Positions 21,059 through 32,039 of a DNA stretch of 64,000 nt are shown one piece after another. The translations under genes were made by a program, and so were the position numbers. Position 1 is the stretch's first letter, and each line of letters starts with the position of its first letter. Source of the stretch: Cristatella mucedo (Eukaryota; Bryozoa; Phylactolaemata; Cristatellidae); NCBI GenBank assembly GCA_009760855.2, contig WPIO01000079.1, positions 699,001 to 763,000 on the forward strand. Direction: 5' to 3'. The notes beneath the pieces were generated by a model. That model searched no databases and was not told the DNA's origin. It was given only the letters and a program-made list of their open reading frames with translations.

Positions 21059-21905
21059 TTTTCATAACAATAGTTATTTGTTGTGAACTAAAATCTAGTA
21101 CATTTAAATTCTGATCAGTAACACGTATTAATATATCAGAAATAGAATCTCCAACAATATTGTGATATTCAAGAGTATTTGGTGCATATATCATTTACTC
21201 CCAAGGATATGAATTGTAAGCAAAATTTCTTAATACTTGTGTTTCAGTTTCATTTATATAACTTGCTCCACTAGCAAATAAATTACAACTTACAAGTATT
21301 AAATTTATCGTTGAAACAGAACTTCATTTTCAAAAATAAATTGAACATTTGGATTACAAACAACAGGAATAATACTAGGATACATTGTTGAAAAGTTTGG
21401 ATCTGTTGTATAAGCAGGAAGAGTACAACCAAGAATACTAGAAATACTAGATTTACTAACGAGAAATGTCCAACCAGCAGGCATACTAACCCAGGAATTA
21501 GCAATAGCAGTGTTAATACATAAAACAAACTTACCAGTAGTAGCTCCAGATAGTGGAATTGAATTTTTAGTTATATCTGCAATGATAATGCTCATATCAT
21601 CTGTAATAGTAGTAAGAATTCCAGGTTTAATTGTTATTGTTTGTTCTGATCCACCTACTGCTCTATAAACGAAAGTATTATTGGAAGTAGTTATATTTAT
21701 TATAAAGCTGGTTCCAGTGAAATTCTTAAAACATATCTTGAACTTTTTTGTTTCGTAATTTAATAGGATCATTTATATGTACTTTAATTGGATTTGTAGT
21801 TCCAGTTATATTGAAAATATAACCATCTTTACTTGCTTGACTATCATTCTTAAATCCTTCAAAACCTTTAAAGAAATCTTGTACAACTTTCAAAAGTTCA
21901 CTCAT
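21045..21905 (-). pseudogene. Putative Polinton minor capsid protein (mCP)
   Basis: Begins MSELLKVVQDFFKG at 21905. The main open part is 21305-21772. Features: TITIKPGILTTITDD (strand with turn), a CNLFASGASYIN segment, and near the C-terminus ISDILIRVTDQNLNVLDF, which resembles the terminal strand pair of Polinton minor capsid (penton) proteins. At least two frameshifts or stops. Order MCP, minor capsid, ATPase is common in these elements. Confidence 0.55.
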
Positions 21906-21906
21906 T

Positions 21907-22926
21907 CTATAAATCATACAAAATTGTATTTATCTTTGCAATATAAGATTTTGAAACTTTTCCAGACTTAGCAAGAAAATCAGCACTAGCACTTATTGAA
22001 CTTACTGCACCTTTATTTCCAGCAGCAAGTTCACGCAACCATACATCAATCTTATCAAATACTTCTTTGTCACTACTTACTAATAGTGGTATTACTTCTA
22101 TTCCTTTACCAGTTGATTCAGTTGGTTGTTACATAGTCAAAAACCTTTTGTTCATTTTCTGTTCTTGTTTTCTTATCATTTAATTTTAGAAATATATTAT
22201 AAAGACTTCCTTCAATATTATTTTCAATAAGATTTGTATAGTTTCTCTTATTTTAGTAGATATTTTTCCTACTCCTTTTGTATCAATTATATCGATTAAG
22301 CCTCTTTACGATCATTACCAATTGCAAGTATAGGTTCACTATCATTAAATTCTTCTATTAAAGCCCTCTTTGTTATTCGAGTACCTGTACTTGGATTAAC
22401 ATCAAATTTTTTTACTTCCTGGTTTCTGAAGTTTATCAAGAGTATCTTTCTTTTCTTTGTTAGCTGCATAAGTCTTTGCTTGATTTAGTCTTTTAGTTGC
22501 TTTTTCTGGAGAACCAGATTTTAAATCTATAGATAATTTATTTATTACATTAGAAATATCTTGAGGTGTTTTTTGTTCTAATATATTTTTAACTCTGTTC
22601 TAATATATTTGTAACTGCTCTTTATTCTCAATTTGAATAGCAAGTTTTGGTCTAACTCTTTTTAGTTTATCAATGACAATTTCTCCTGAATTTTCTTTTG
22701 ATATTTCTAACGCACGTTCATGTAAAAATTCATGTTCTACTCTATCTCTTGCAATCATTTCTGCTTCACTTCTTTGTATTTCTTGACCATTGTCAAGTAT
22801 AGTAGCAACACATAACTCTTCTAAGTTTCCAAGTTTATTTTGTAGATCACTTGCTTTCTGAACACTTCCTTTATAAGGTTTATTTTTACTTGGGAAAATC
22901 TTTCCAATTATCATTCCTATATACAA
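21907..22926 (-). pseudogene. Polinton protein of unknown function, helical and charged
   Basis: About 330 codons. The N-terminal 108 codons are open (22600-22926, MYIGMIIGKIFPSKNKP...). The rest is broken by stops and frameshifts, with recognisable coding quality (NILEQKTPQDISNVINK; ITKRALIEEFNDSEP). The stop overlaps the start of the mCP gene, and the start is 14 bp below the ATPase stop, implying one transcription unit. No domain recognised. Confidence 0.45.
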
Positions 22927-22939
22927 TGAAAAATAGTTA

Positions 22940-23590
22940 TTAACTCTTTACCTGTATTATCAATAGACCAAAACCTTCCTTCTGATTCATTTGTAGTTAA
23001 ATCAATAACACAATATCCAAAACGATTTTTGTACGAAAATTAACCCATTCTTTGAATTGTTTCTTTTCTATATCACCAACATATACATTACAAATATACT
23101 CAATATCAGTATTATTTTTTTCAAAGATTATAACCATGTTCAAATTGTTTCTGACTTCTCGTCTAGGAATATTAGTAAATCCTTGAGCAGGATAAAATAT
23201 GTTCAATCCTTTATGTCTACCTCTAGTAAAATAGTCTAAAATCTTTTATTGATCTTCTATAATTAAGTCATAAAATACAACAACATTCTTACAGTTCTTA
23301 TAAGAGTCAACTTCAGGCATATCACCCATGCCATTAACCCAAGCATATGAATGATTATCTTTAGTCATTGACATAAGACCACGATATAACTATTGATCTA
23401 AACTTGAAGCAATGATTTTAAAAGTATCATAGTTTAACATTCCATAAAATATCCAATTCATTAGTTACAGTGATTTACCTGTACCAGTTGGACCAAGTAC
23501 TAATGCTCTAATTGGCACTTTAAACAGTGGTTCTTTATGACCAGTATCAACATCCTGTCCAAAATTAAAAGCTCTAACTCTTAATGACAT
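22940..23590 (-). pseudogene. Polinton DNA-packaging ATPase (FtsK/HerA, A32-like)
   Basis: Would pump the genome into capsids. About 216 codons from MSLRVRAFNFG. Walker A is GPTGTGKS (residues about 33-40). The Walker B region is VVVFYDLIIED, where an Asp is expected at the Tyr, so it may be mutated. YFTRGRHKG, then a QGFTNIPRREVRNN segment (in the 22997-23206 ORF), is the sensor-like motif typical of Polinton ATPases. In-frame stops follow Walker A and occur elsewhere. Confidence 0.8.
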
Positions 23591-23623
23591 CTATACTAAA
23601 AAGTTTTTTTTATATTTATAGAT
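23591..23623. promoter_or_regulatory. Divergent promoter between ATPase and zinc-finger/protease genes
   Basis: Only 33 bp separate two opposite start codons. The gap contains ATATTTATA, the same TATA-like word found in the gap at 28183-28193. Inferred promoter. Confidence 0.4.
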
Positions 23624-24270
23624 ATGGAAATTTACTGTATGAAGTGTAAAAAACCAACTCATACAATTCATAAAGAGTATGTTGAGGTTAGATAGTACTT
23701 AAGGATTAATAGGAATGGGAAAAGGAGTTTGTACTATTTGTGGAAGTAAAAGGTCAAAGTTTGTCAAACTAAGAAGAGAATCAAGTGGTGAAGTTGTTTT
23801 ATCGCATGGTAGAAGGTTAAGAATTGGTGTAGCAAGTAAACAAAAAATAATTGCTGAACTGAAAAATACTATTGACAAACTGAAAAAAGTAAAATCTTCA
23901 CCACTAAAAGGTCTAGAAATAAATAATTATGTAAAAGAATTAGATATGCAAAAATTTAATAGTGTCTTTGCGATAAATGAACTAACAAAACCACTAAAAA
24001 TGAATTTCTTATTTTTAATACAGGGAAATTAGATTTAGCAATCTATCATTGGGTAGCCCTTAAAAAAAAGGTAAAAAATGTGTTTACTTTGACTCGTTTG
24101 GTGCTCCACTAATGCAAGAAGTAATAAATTATTTTGGTGTTATACCAAGCTTTCAGACCTTTCAACTACAAGAATACGATCAAACAGATTGTGGAAAAAG
24201 ATGTCTCCTTCTTAAAACTAATGCAAGAAACATATTTTGGAGCGACAATGCAGTTATTTATTTAATTTAA
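23624..24270 (+). pseudogene. Zinc-finger region followed by adenovirus-type cysteine protease
   Basis: ATG at 23624 starts MEIYCMKCKKPTHTIHK; after a frameshift the ORF 23715-24032 continues GVCTICGSKRSKFVK. The paired CxxC motifs match a small zinc-ribbon protein common in Polintons. Downstream comes a protease like adenain, which would mature the capsid: KLDLAIYHWVALKK with a likely catalytic His, a YFDSFGAPL segment, and TDCGKRC with the catalytic Cys, ending at 24270. Frameshifts near 24032 and 24070. Zinc finger and protease appear in one frame here; normally they are separate. Confidence 0.75.
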
Positions 24271-24305
24271 ACATTTTCTTTTACCTTTATAGAAATAGAA
24301 AAAAA

Positions 24306-24780
24306 TTTCTGTAGCGCGTGAAAATTCTTCTGTTGTCATCCCAAAAGGAAAACCAGCTCGTGTTCACACTGAAAGAAAACTTTCTAAATATTCTAAACCT
24401 TATTTCAATGCATGGATATATATCACTGAAGATATGAGACCTACACTCAAAGATATTGTAGCAAGAGCAAGTAACAAACTTGAATTCAGTGGTTATGATC
24501 TATCTCAACGATCAACTATTTGAGTAAGATCTGATTTTGATAATAGACCAAATATAGTCTTTGATATAAGAACAAACAACTAATATTTAGTAGTGTTACT
24601 GTTGTTATTCAAAAACTTGTTAATGACTTTTCTATTACAGATATTCTTGATGGAAGTTATGTAACTAAAGAAACTTGTAATTCTGAAGAGAAACTTAATA
24701 TTAGATTCAAGTGGGATCAAGTTAAAGTTTATGGTATTGTTAAACGAAGTGAATTCAATCCTGTTGATTTCAAAACATAA
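24306..24780 (+). pseudogene. Polinton protein of unknown function
   Basis: Plus-strand coding-like stretch after the protease: AWIYITEDMRPTLKDIV, then a stop near 24523 and a frame change, ending RSEFNPVDFKT at the stop. No recognised family; start unclear. Confidence 0.35.
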
Positions 24781-24841
24781 AAAAAATTAAATAAAACATT
24801 AAGCAAAATAAAAATTAGGTTAGTTAAATTTTTGATATCTT

Positions 24842-25600
24842 TTATCTAGTGATATCTAACATCCTATCAACTATTCTACGAGCTAATTTTTTTATCTTAT
24901 TTAGATTTGCAGGATTACTAACTTTATCTTTTAAGAAATCAGTTGCAAACGAATCGTTCAACATTCCACCAATTCCAAGTCCTAACTTTGCTTTGGCCAT
25001 TGTTACAGCAGCAACAATCTTAGCATCTTCACGAACATATTGTGGTTGTTTAGGGTCTAATGCTATACCTGCTGCAGATACGGCCAGAAGTAAATCAGAT
25101 AAATTACGTATTTCAGTACTTTTCGGCTTAGATATTGATGAAGTCTCCGTATTGTCGTGGTCGTGGATCAATTCACGTTTGTCTAAACCATTTATACCTT
25201 GATAAGAATTATTCATTCTTTGAGTAATTTTTGTACCTGGACTAACATAACTATATTTACCAGTGTTATTGAACCTCCTGGAACATTTTCTGATTGAAGA
25301 CCTGCTGGCAAACGCATATGTATTTCACGATTCCCAGTAAGTTTGTTGATGAAATCGACTATACCACTTCCATGTTTCTATTTGCTTTAAGTTTTGTTAA
25401 CGCTGAGATTCAACTGCAAGCCAATACCTTTTGCTTTACACTTTTCAATTTTTGTGTGTTGAGTCTTTGTAACAAGAATAGAATTACTACAAGATGTCTT
25501 CTTTTTTATTCTAATAGAAATTGGATCTTTTGAAATGTGTATTACTTTTATTTGATGTTCTGATAAAGCAAGTTTGATTTCAAATACGACATTCTGTATA
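24842..25600 (-). pseudogene. Polinton basic protein with GIVDFINKLTG motif
   Basis: The C-terminal 124 codons are open (24842-25216). Upstream frames contain ALSEHQIKV, then a TKTQHTKIEKCKAKG segment, then KHGSGIVDFINKLTG. Short basic proteins with ALSEHQ...and TxxQ..KI.K..KG elements are frequent in Polintons and have been likened to adenoviral core or cement proteins; that is recollection, not proof. Several stops. Confidence 0.4.
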
Positions 25601-25642
25601 CATTATATTAGTTTAAAGAGTTAAAAAATACTTGTATAGAAA

Positions 25643-27086
25643 ATGTCATTTAATGAAATTTGTGCTACTAGGATTGATTAAGTTCCTCCAATTAGAGATA
25701 GACTTTTGGAACTTTTGGACTATAATGCTTTCACTGGTAAATTCACTTCTAAAGTTAATCGTCGAGGATCTGCAAGCGCTGGAGAAGAAGCTTGAATAAT
25801 ACATCGTAATGGTTATAGAAAAATACAAATAGATGGGAAAAATATCAATCACATCAAATTGCTTGGTTAATTATTTACAAAGAAATACCAATATTTTAAA
25901 TAGATCACATCAACGGAAATCAGTTAGATGATAGAATTTCAGATCTAAGAATTTCTACTCACTCAGAAAACATGAGAAACAGAGGAAAACAAAGAAGTAA
26001 CACTTCTGGTTTTATCAGCGTGTATTGGCATAAACAAGCAAACAAGTGAGTAGCACAAAAGCAAATAGATAACACTCATTAATCGAAATCTAGGTGTCAT
26101 ATTCCATATCGACCTCTCGTTAGACGACCATATCAGCTCCACAGTCAAATCTGCCTATTTTCAGCTTCATAACATTGCTAAAATTCGGGCTTGTTAAGAT
26201 AAGGATACCACGTCCAAGTTGGTCCATGCATTCGTGACATCTCGTCTCGACTTCTGCAACTCACTGCTTACTGGCCTACCAGCATGTGCGATCAGGCGAT
26301 TGCAGCTGGTGCAAAACTCTGCAGCTAGGCTTGTCGGCCGTGAGCGTCGCAGTTGCCACATTACTCCACTTCTCGCCGACCTGCACTGGCTACCAGTCAA
26401 GCAACGGATTGACTTCAAGGTTTTGTCGCTGACGTTTAGGTCCCTTCATTCTATGGCTCCAGCTTATCTCTCTCATATACTCCCCCATTAGGGCCAAGCA
26501 TCGTACCACCCGCTTTTCGGAATCCAACAGTCTACAAATACCTCGTACAAACCTTAAATCCTTTGGAGACCGTGCATTTAGTTCGTATGCTCCCAAAGCC
26601 TGAAACCCACTCCCGACCTGCGTCAGAACATCCCCTGACCTGACCACATTTAAAAGGAACTTAAAAACACACATATTTAGGACAGCATTTAGTGGGTCTC
26701 TGTGATTCGCCCTTGATGTGCTTATGCGTGCTGACACTGTGCATGCTGCCACTAACAACATTTGCATGCTGACCCTGTGCATGTCACCCCTAACTATATT
26801 ATTCTTTTTGTTTGTTATTCAAGCATGATTTTACTTACCCTTCAATTGCATTTCCCTTTGCAGCAAATGTAAAGCGCCTAGAAAGAGATTAAGTTCTCTG
26901 AGGGCACTTTATCAAGTGCAGTATTATTATTATTATTATTAACACATTGGTCTATTCAATGATCCTGTTGCTGCTGCTGAAGCGAGGGATCTTGTAGCAA
27001 TAAACTTACATTTGCAATTTGCGCGATTAAACTTTGACTATTGTTTAACAGAAGACAACAGAATTGTCAGATGCACTGACTGTTAA
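25643..27086 (+). pseudogene. Phage-type HNH endonuclease with AP2-like C-terminus, split by LINE-A
   Basis: Starts MSFNEICATRID. LLDYNAFTGKFTSK and NGYRKIQIDGKN are the usual lead-in of phage HNH homing-type nucleases; then comes a region where an IDHINGNxLDxRISxLR core is expected and its frame-shifted remnants are visible, then STHSENMRNRGKQRSN and GFISVYWHKQANK. A LINE-A copy (26080-26940) splits it. Beyond that, FNDPVAAAEARDLVAIN and QFARLNF complete an AP2-like DNA-binding domain. Stops occur at several points. In phages such genes spread by cutting DNA; the role in a Polinton is unknown. Confidence 0.7.
26080..26940 (+). mobile_element. LINE-A 3' half inserted in the HNH gene
   Basis: 5'-truncated LINE-A (CGAAATCTAGGTGTC start), intact over 90 codons at 26219-26491, with the usual 3' hairpin (26872-26910) and (ATT)n tail. 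AACAC occurs just before (26071) and just after (26941), a likely target duplication. Confidence 0.88.
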
Positions 27087-28182
27087 TTCTTGCATCTACG
27101 TTTTAAAAAATCTCTTAACTTAATTATTTCATCATATATCTCCTTCTGACTTTTACCTTGCGCAAATAGATTACTTTGCAACATTGCACTCTCCGCTTTA
27201 TTGTCACATTCACTTTTGCCACCTACAGTTGAAGCTTCAACTTTCTTAATATCCCTCTTCAAATTTTCAAAATAATTTACACCACCTGTCTCAGAAAATT
27301 TCTTTCCTGTATTAGGATAATCCAATCTATGTTTGACTTCAGAGTTTAGTACTTTTTCACTTAGATGTATATCTTCACCTTTATCTAGTAATTCCATCAT
27401 ACTTCTAATATCTGTAATTGCATTTCTCAACCTTTCACTTCGTAAACTCAAAGCACTCATTCTCTCTTCATTTGTACTCATAGGTAATGATCTTGCAGTA
27501 TACATTGACGTATCCACAATGTTCTTAATCAATCCAGCAACTGCAACTGAAATACTTACTGCTAAACCTAGTGTTCCAATCACACTTGCTATACTAGCAA
27601 TGATAGCTAGTATTGCAGGTAATATTCCTCCTCTCATTTCTAGGAAATTCTTCTTTCGAGCAATAGAATCAAGTTGTGTTGAATCCCAAAGAACTTCTTC
27701 ACCGAATACATCTGATAAAAACTTAGTAGGATTAAGATACCAATCGCTCTTTGCTTTCTCTGCTTAAAGTAGTATTTTATTGATATAATAACCTACTTCT
27801 AATGATGAAACCATCTTTATCAATCCTTCTATTTTATCTGTCATCGTTTTCCAGAACACTTGACCATACTTACCTGAAGCAATATCATCAACAATCTCTT
27901 TTATAAACAATCCTAAATCTACTATTCCTGTAACTTCTGATAAAAATCCCCCTAGTGCTTTAGTAACACTTCCAATAGCTTTAAACGATTGTAATACTTT
28001 TGGAACTATCTTCGCTATCTTGTTTGAAGCTTGTAAAGATACTTTCATTGCTATTTTTGGTGCTACTTTATTACTGCTTTAGATCCTACTTCAGTTGCAG
28101 TTGTAACACTTGATACTACATCTTTGGTTGTACTGACACCTTCTTTTACCTCTTCAGAAACATTTCCTTCTTTTTTCTTCAT
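27083..28182 (-). pseudogene. Polinton membrane-associated protein of unknown function
   Basis: Start ATG at 28182 (MKKKEGNVSEEVKEG). Frames: 27764-28048 (SLQASNKIAKIVPKV..., helical) and 27083-27637, which has a long hydrophobic stretch (GGILPAILAIIASIASVIG followed by AVSISVAVAGLI) and a charged C-terminal half. One stop and about two frameshifts. It overlaps the HNH stop by 4 bp in convergent orientation. Possibly membrane-active; unproven. Confidence 0.45.
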
Positions 28183-28193
28183 ATTTATAAGTA
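28183..28193. promoter_or_regulatory. Short divergent intergenic gap
   Basis: Eleven base pairs between start codons at 28182 (minus) and 28194 (plus), reading ATATTTATAAGTA including the flank. The ATATTTATA word recurs at 23609-23617 and in similar form before the fibre frame near 16645. Likely a bidirectional TATA-type promoter. Confidence 0.4.
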
Positions 28194-29957
28194 ATGGAAA
28201 AAGTAACTAAGATTAATTGAGTTTTTTATACTGATCTTAATGCAAATAGAAATAAAGTAAGTAACTTAGGCTATCCTGTTAATGATGGTGATGCAATAAG
28301 ATTGGATTATTCTATGAGTTCAAATGTTGGTGGTAGTCTTACTTCTAATGCTACTGGTGAATTAGCAACTGTATCAACTTTATCAGTATTGTTACCAAAG
28401 ATTGGAGCAAAAGCAATGTCACAACTGAATTGTAAAAATGTTATTGGCATATCAAGTAATTCTGCTGATGGAACTGTATATAGTGACTTGACCTTAAAAA
28501 GCTATAAATTATGGTTTGTTGAAAAGTATGACACAAGTGTTTCAAGGTAATGCAACAGCAAGTATGAATATGGGTGGAAAAAATATTATAAACTTAAAAG
28601 ATTCTGATGTTGGAACAACACAGTATGTTGATAATACTAAACAAATAGAATGTAGGTATTTAGGTTTGAGCTCTAATGCTCATCCTAGTTTATTCAAACT
28701 TGATATGATAGGACTTAATATTGTTGTAAATGGACAAGGACATGGTTTTTATAGCAACAAATTACTCCAGACGATATACCACTTATACAACAGGAAACAG
28801 GTAGAATAATTGGATATGCGACTAATCTTACAACATTTATTCTTGGTATATTGACTAACTTTAGGATGATTTCTGGTATTATGTATGCAACAAATAAAAC
28901 AAATGCTTATTTAGATTTGACTAGTGATATTATTTATGGTGTTAGTGGTAAAATAGTTTTAATAATTAATATTGATGGAACTTGTACTTATGCTATTGAT
29001 AAGTGAATTGTTGCAAGTGGAATTAATTATATAGATTTTATTGGTAGTATTGTATTGAAAATGCTTGGATCAAGAAAAATAGGGTTTAATGCAAAGAATT
29101 ATATTAAAAAGAGTGGTGATGTACTATCTGGTAATCTAAATATGAATCATAACTTTGATTAAGAACTTGGGTGATCCTATTGATGCTCGTAATGCTGTAA
29201 ACAGAAATTATATAGATAAGAATTTTGTTACTAAGACTTCAAGAGGAACAACTGCTGGTTGAGATATTGATATGAACAATCATTGGTTAATAGATTTAGC
29301 AAATCCTATAAATCCAGGTCATGCTGCAACGGAAGATTATGCTGATTCAAAAGTGTCAAATACAGGTGGTAATATGAATAGAAACTTAACTTTAAATGGA
29401 AGAATTAGTGTTAGCAATCCTCCTATTAATGTTAATGATGTTTCAAATAAAGCTAACATGGATACAAATTTTCTTAGTGTAAATGGTGGAACAGTTAATG
29501 GAAACAGAGATATGCAAGTTAATTTTATTAGAATTGTAAATGGTCATGCTAATCCAAATGATGGTGTTAATCTTGGTTATCTAAATAGAATATCTGATGG
29601 AAATATTGCAATTGTAAAATGTAATGGTATTTTTAATTCTAATGGTTATACAGATATGCATGGATATAAGTTTAAAGAAACTTAAAAAGGATAACTTAGG
29701 TTCTTTAGTATTTCAACGTGGCTTATTTGCTATTATGTCATATTATCAAGTAGGAGATAATCAGATTAAAATATTACTACCATATGCAATGATATCTCCT
29801 CCATTGCCAGAAGATGTTTATGACCCACGTGGTACAGATGTATTTGGAAGTTATATGCTTGATGAAAATAAAAACTTATAATTGGCTGTCCTTTTGTATG
29901 TGGTAAATCTATTAGTAATCTTACTGTAAAAACTTTTGTATATATAGCTTTAAGTTA
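28194..29957 (+). pseudogene. Tail-fibre-like protein 1 with phage-type repeats
   Basis: Begins MEKVTKIN followed by a stop. Repeats recur through the frame: NKVSNLGYPVNDGDAIRLDY (about 28257), NIINLKDSDVGTTQYVD (28582), KNLGDPIDARNAVNRNYIDK (29160), LANPINPGHAATEDYADSK (29300), ISVSNPPINVNDVSNKANMD (29407) and NGHANPNDGVNLGYLN (29539). Between them lie beta-rich insertions of 60-150 residues. The C-terminus (29624-29881) is a non-repeat domain with a YDPRGTDVFGSYML stretch, perhaps the receptor-facing tip. At least five frameshifts or stops. Confidence 0.65.
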
Positions 29958-29959
29958 GA

Positions 29960-31051
29960 ATGTTAAGTAGAAAAGATTTAAAAATTGAAGATACATTAAA
30001 CCTTCATTCAAATAAAATAACAAATCTTGGTATTAATGTTAATACATTAGAAGCAGTTAATAAAGAATTTTCTGATAATAACCGTGCAAAAATTGGTTCC
30101 GATCAATATGTAATAGGTGATTTATCAGCAAAATCTTAAAAATATGCTAATGTGTAAGATCCTATTAATGGAAGTGATATGTCAACAACAAAATATCTTG
30201 ATACAAAATTTGACGCATATGATTATGATGGTCAATCAATAAATGGAAACTTAAGTGTTAATAGTTTAACAATAAATAGAAATGATGGAAAATTAAAACA
30301 CTATTTGCTAACTGATTTAGTTTCTAACAAATATTTACATCATTTATATTTAAAACATAGTGATATTAACTATCTTATAAGAATTGGGTTAACTACTCTT
30401 ATTAGATATTATGCTAATTTAAGCGTAAATTGTGTAACTAATATCGGTATTCCAAGACCATTGTTTTATTCTTCTTCTAATGGTAAATTAATCTTAAGTG
30501 AATTATCAATATCAAAATAAAAAACCATCATATTCAAAGATAATAATAAAACAATTGATATTGACAAATCTATTTATGGTGTTAGTAATGTTATTGATGC
30601 AAATGCAAATTTTTATTCATATAAAATATCATTAAATGATTATGAAAATATTGATTTATCTGTATAAAATTATGCTACTACAGTAAATGCGGATGTTGAT
30701 ATAAATATAGATAGATTAGCAAGTGATGTTATTTTAATTATTAATTATAAATATAAAATAACGAATCCTATTTTCTATAGTGAGTCATCAAAAATCGATA
30801 ATTGCCTTTTCTTATCAAGAGCAGTTATAATACAATCTTTGAATACGTTATATCCTTGTAATCTTGTTTAAAAATATGTAAGTGATAAAACATTTAAAAA
30901 ACTTATTTCATTTGATATTATTTACAGCAAAATACAAATGAAAACGGGTGAAACATATCCAGCTAATGATGATTGTGTTGAGATAACTTTACTTAAAGAA
31001 GTAAACTATTCACCATCACTATCAATAGACCTTACAGTTTCTAATCCATAG
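29960..31051 (+). pseudogene. Tail-fibre-like protein 2 with phage-type repeats
   Basis: Begins MLSRKDLKIEDTLNLHSNK just after the previous gene. Repeats: SNKITNLGINVNTLEAVNKE (30014), then DPINGSDMSTTKYLDTKF (30160). The remainder is beta-rich with NGNLSVNSLTIN; 30179-30520 is open. Ends SIDLTVSNP at 31051. About four stops. Arrangement suggests tandem duplication of fibre genes. Confidence 0.6.
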
Positions 31052-31059
31052 TCTCTTTA

Positions 31060-31335
31060 ATCAATTCTTCAGGTAGTTCACAACTCTTTCCTCCATCTAT
31101 TTCTTTCTTTATTTGTTTAGTTAGTTCTTTTTTTAGAGTATGCTTCAGACTTCATACTGTTTATTTTTTTTATTTTTAAATCTTTAAGAAACTCTTCAAA
31201 TATTGAACCATCTCTAACTTTAGTGAATATACACGCTATCTCTGGTTCAGAGTGATTAATCCTTAGTGCTTTGTATTCAAGAACTAGTTTTACAGCATCT
31301 AACAGTGTTGGTCTAATATCTTCAATTTTAATCAT
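31060..31335 (-). pseudogene. Small Polinton ORF, unknown
   Basis: 72 open codons beginning MIKIEDIRPTLLDAVKLVLEYK, with a charged helical composition, plus a possible short extension past a frameshift. No family recognised. Confidence 0.35.
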
Positions 31336-31467
31336 TGGATATGAACAAATCTTAAGGTTTGAATATTATTGACTTTATACTTTTTGTAAACAATCTTTAC
31401 TTCTTGTTTCAACTGAAACCATCTTCTATACTATGTTTTGTTTTCATTTTGTTTTAATTTAAATTAA

Positions 31468-31982
31468 TTACACAGTGGTTGGTGCAGGTGCATCAGTAGT
31501 TGTTGGTGCTTGTGCTGCTAGTGCTGCTGCAGTTGCTTTATGTCTTGCGCTAGTACCATTAGAAATATCAGGTAGAACTGCATAACATTCATCCTTGACA
31601 ATTCTAGAGATATCAGGTTTTAACTCCTGATACTCTTGAGATAACAGTAGAAAATGTTGGAAGTTGTGATGCAATCCATGTTGTGTAACCAGAGATTTCT
31701 CCAGGTGTATCAAGAAGTGCATCAACTTTAGTTCTTGCTTTAGTATCAAGATTTGCTGTTACATCCGCCATTCCTGACGTAATTATCTTTTGTGTTAAAT
31801 GTCACACTCATCTAGATAGAATTTCTTAACAGATATATCAGTCATAACTGAAATATCTTAATCAAGCGCTCGTTCATCGTAAGAAGTCATTCTTTATTGA
31901 ACAAGATAATCTATGTAAACTTTTAGGGCAGTAGCAGTAGTTGCAAGAGTTGTAGATCAGTAACATCAGAAGTTGCAGCCAT
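31468..31982 (-). pseudogene. Two short related Polinton ORFs, Ala/Thr/Pro-rich tail
   Basis: One frame starts MADVTANLDTKARTKV at 31772 and, after a shift, ends with AAALAAQAPTTTDAPAP. The other starts MAATSDVTDL at 31982. The similar beginnings suggest duplication. Functions unknown. Confidence 0.3.
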
Positions 31983-32039
31983 TTTCCTATAATAATTATA
32001 AAACAAATTACATGCACTCAAATTAACTAACTAAACTAA

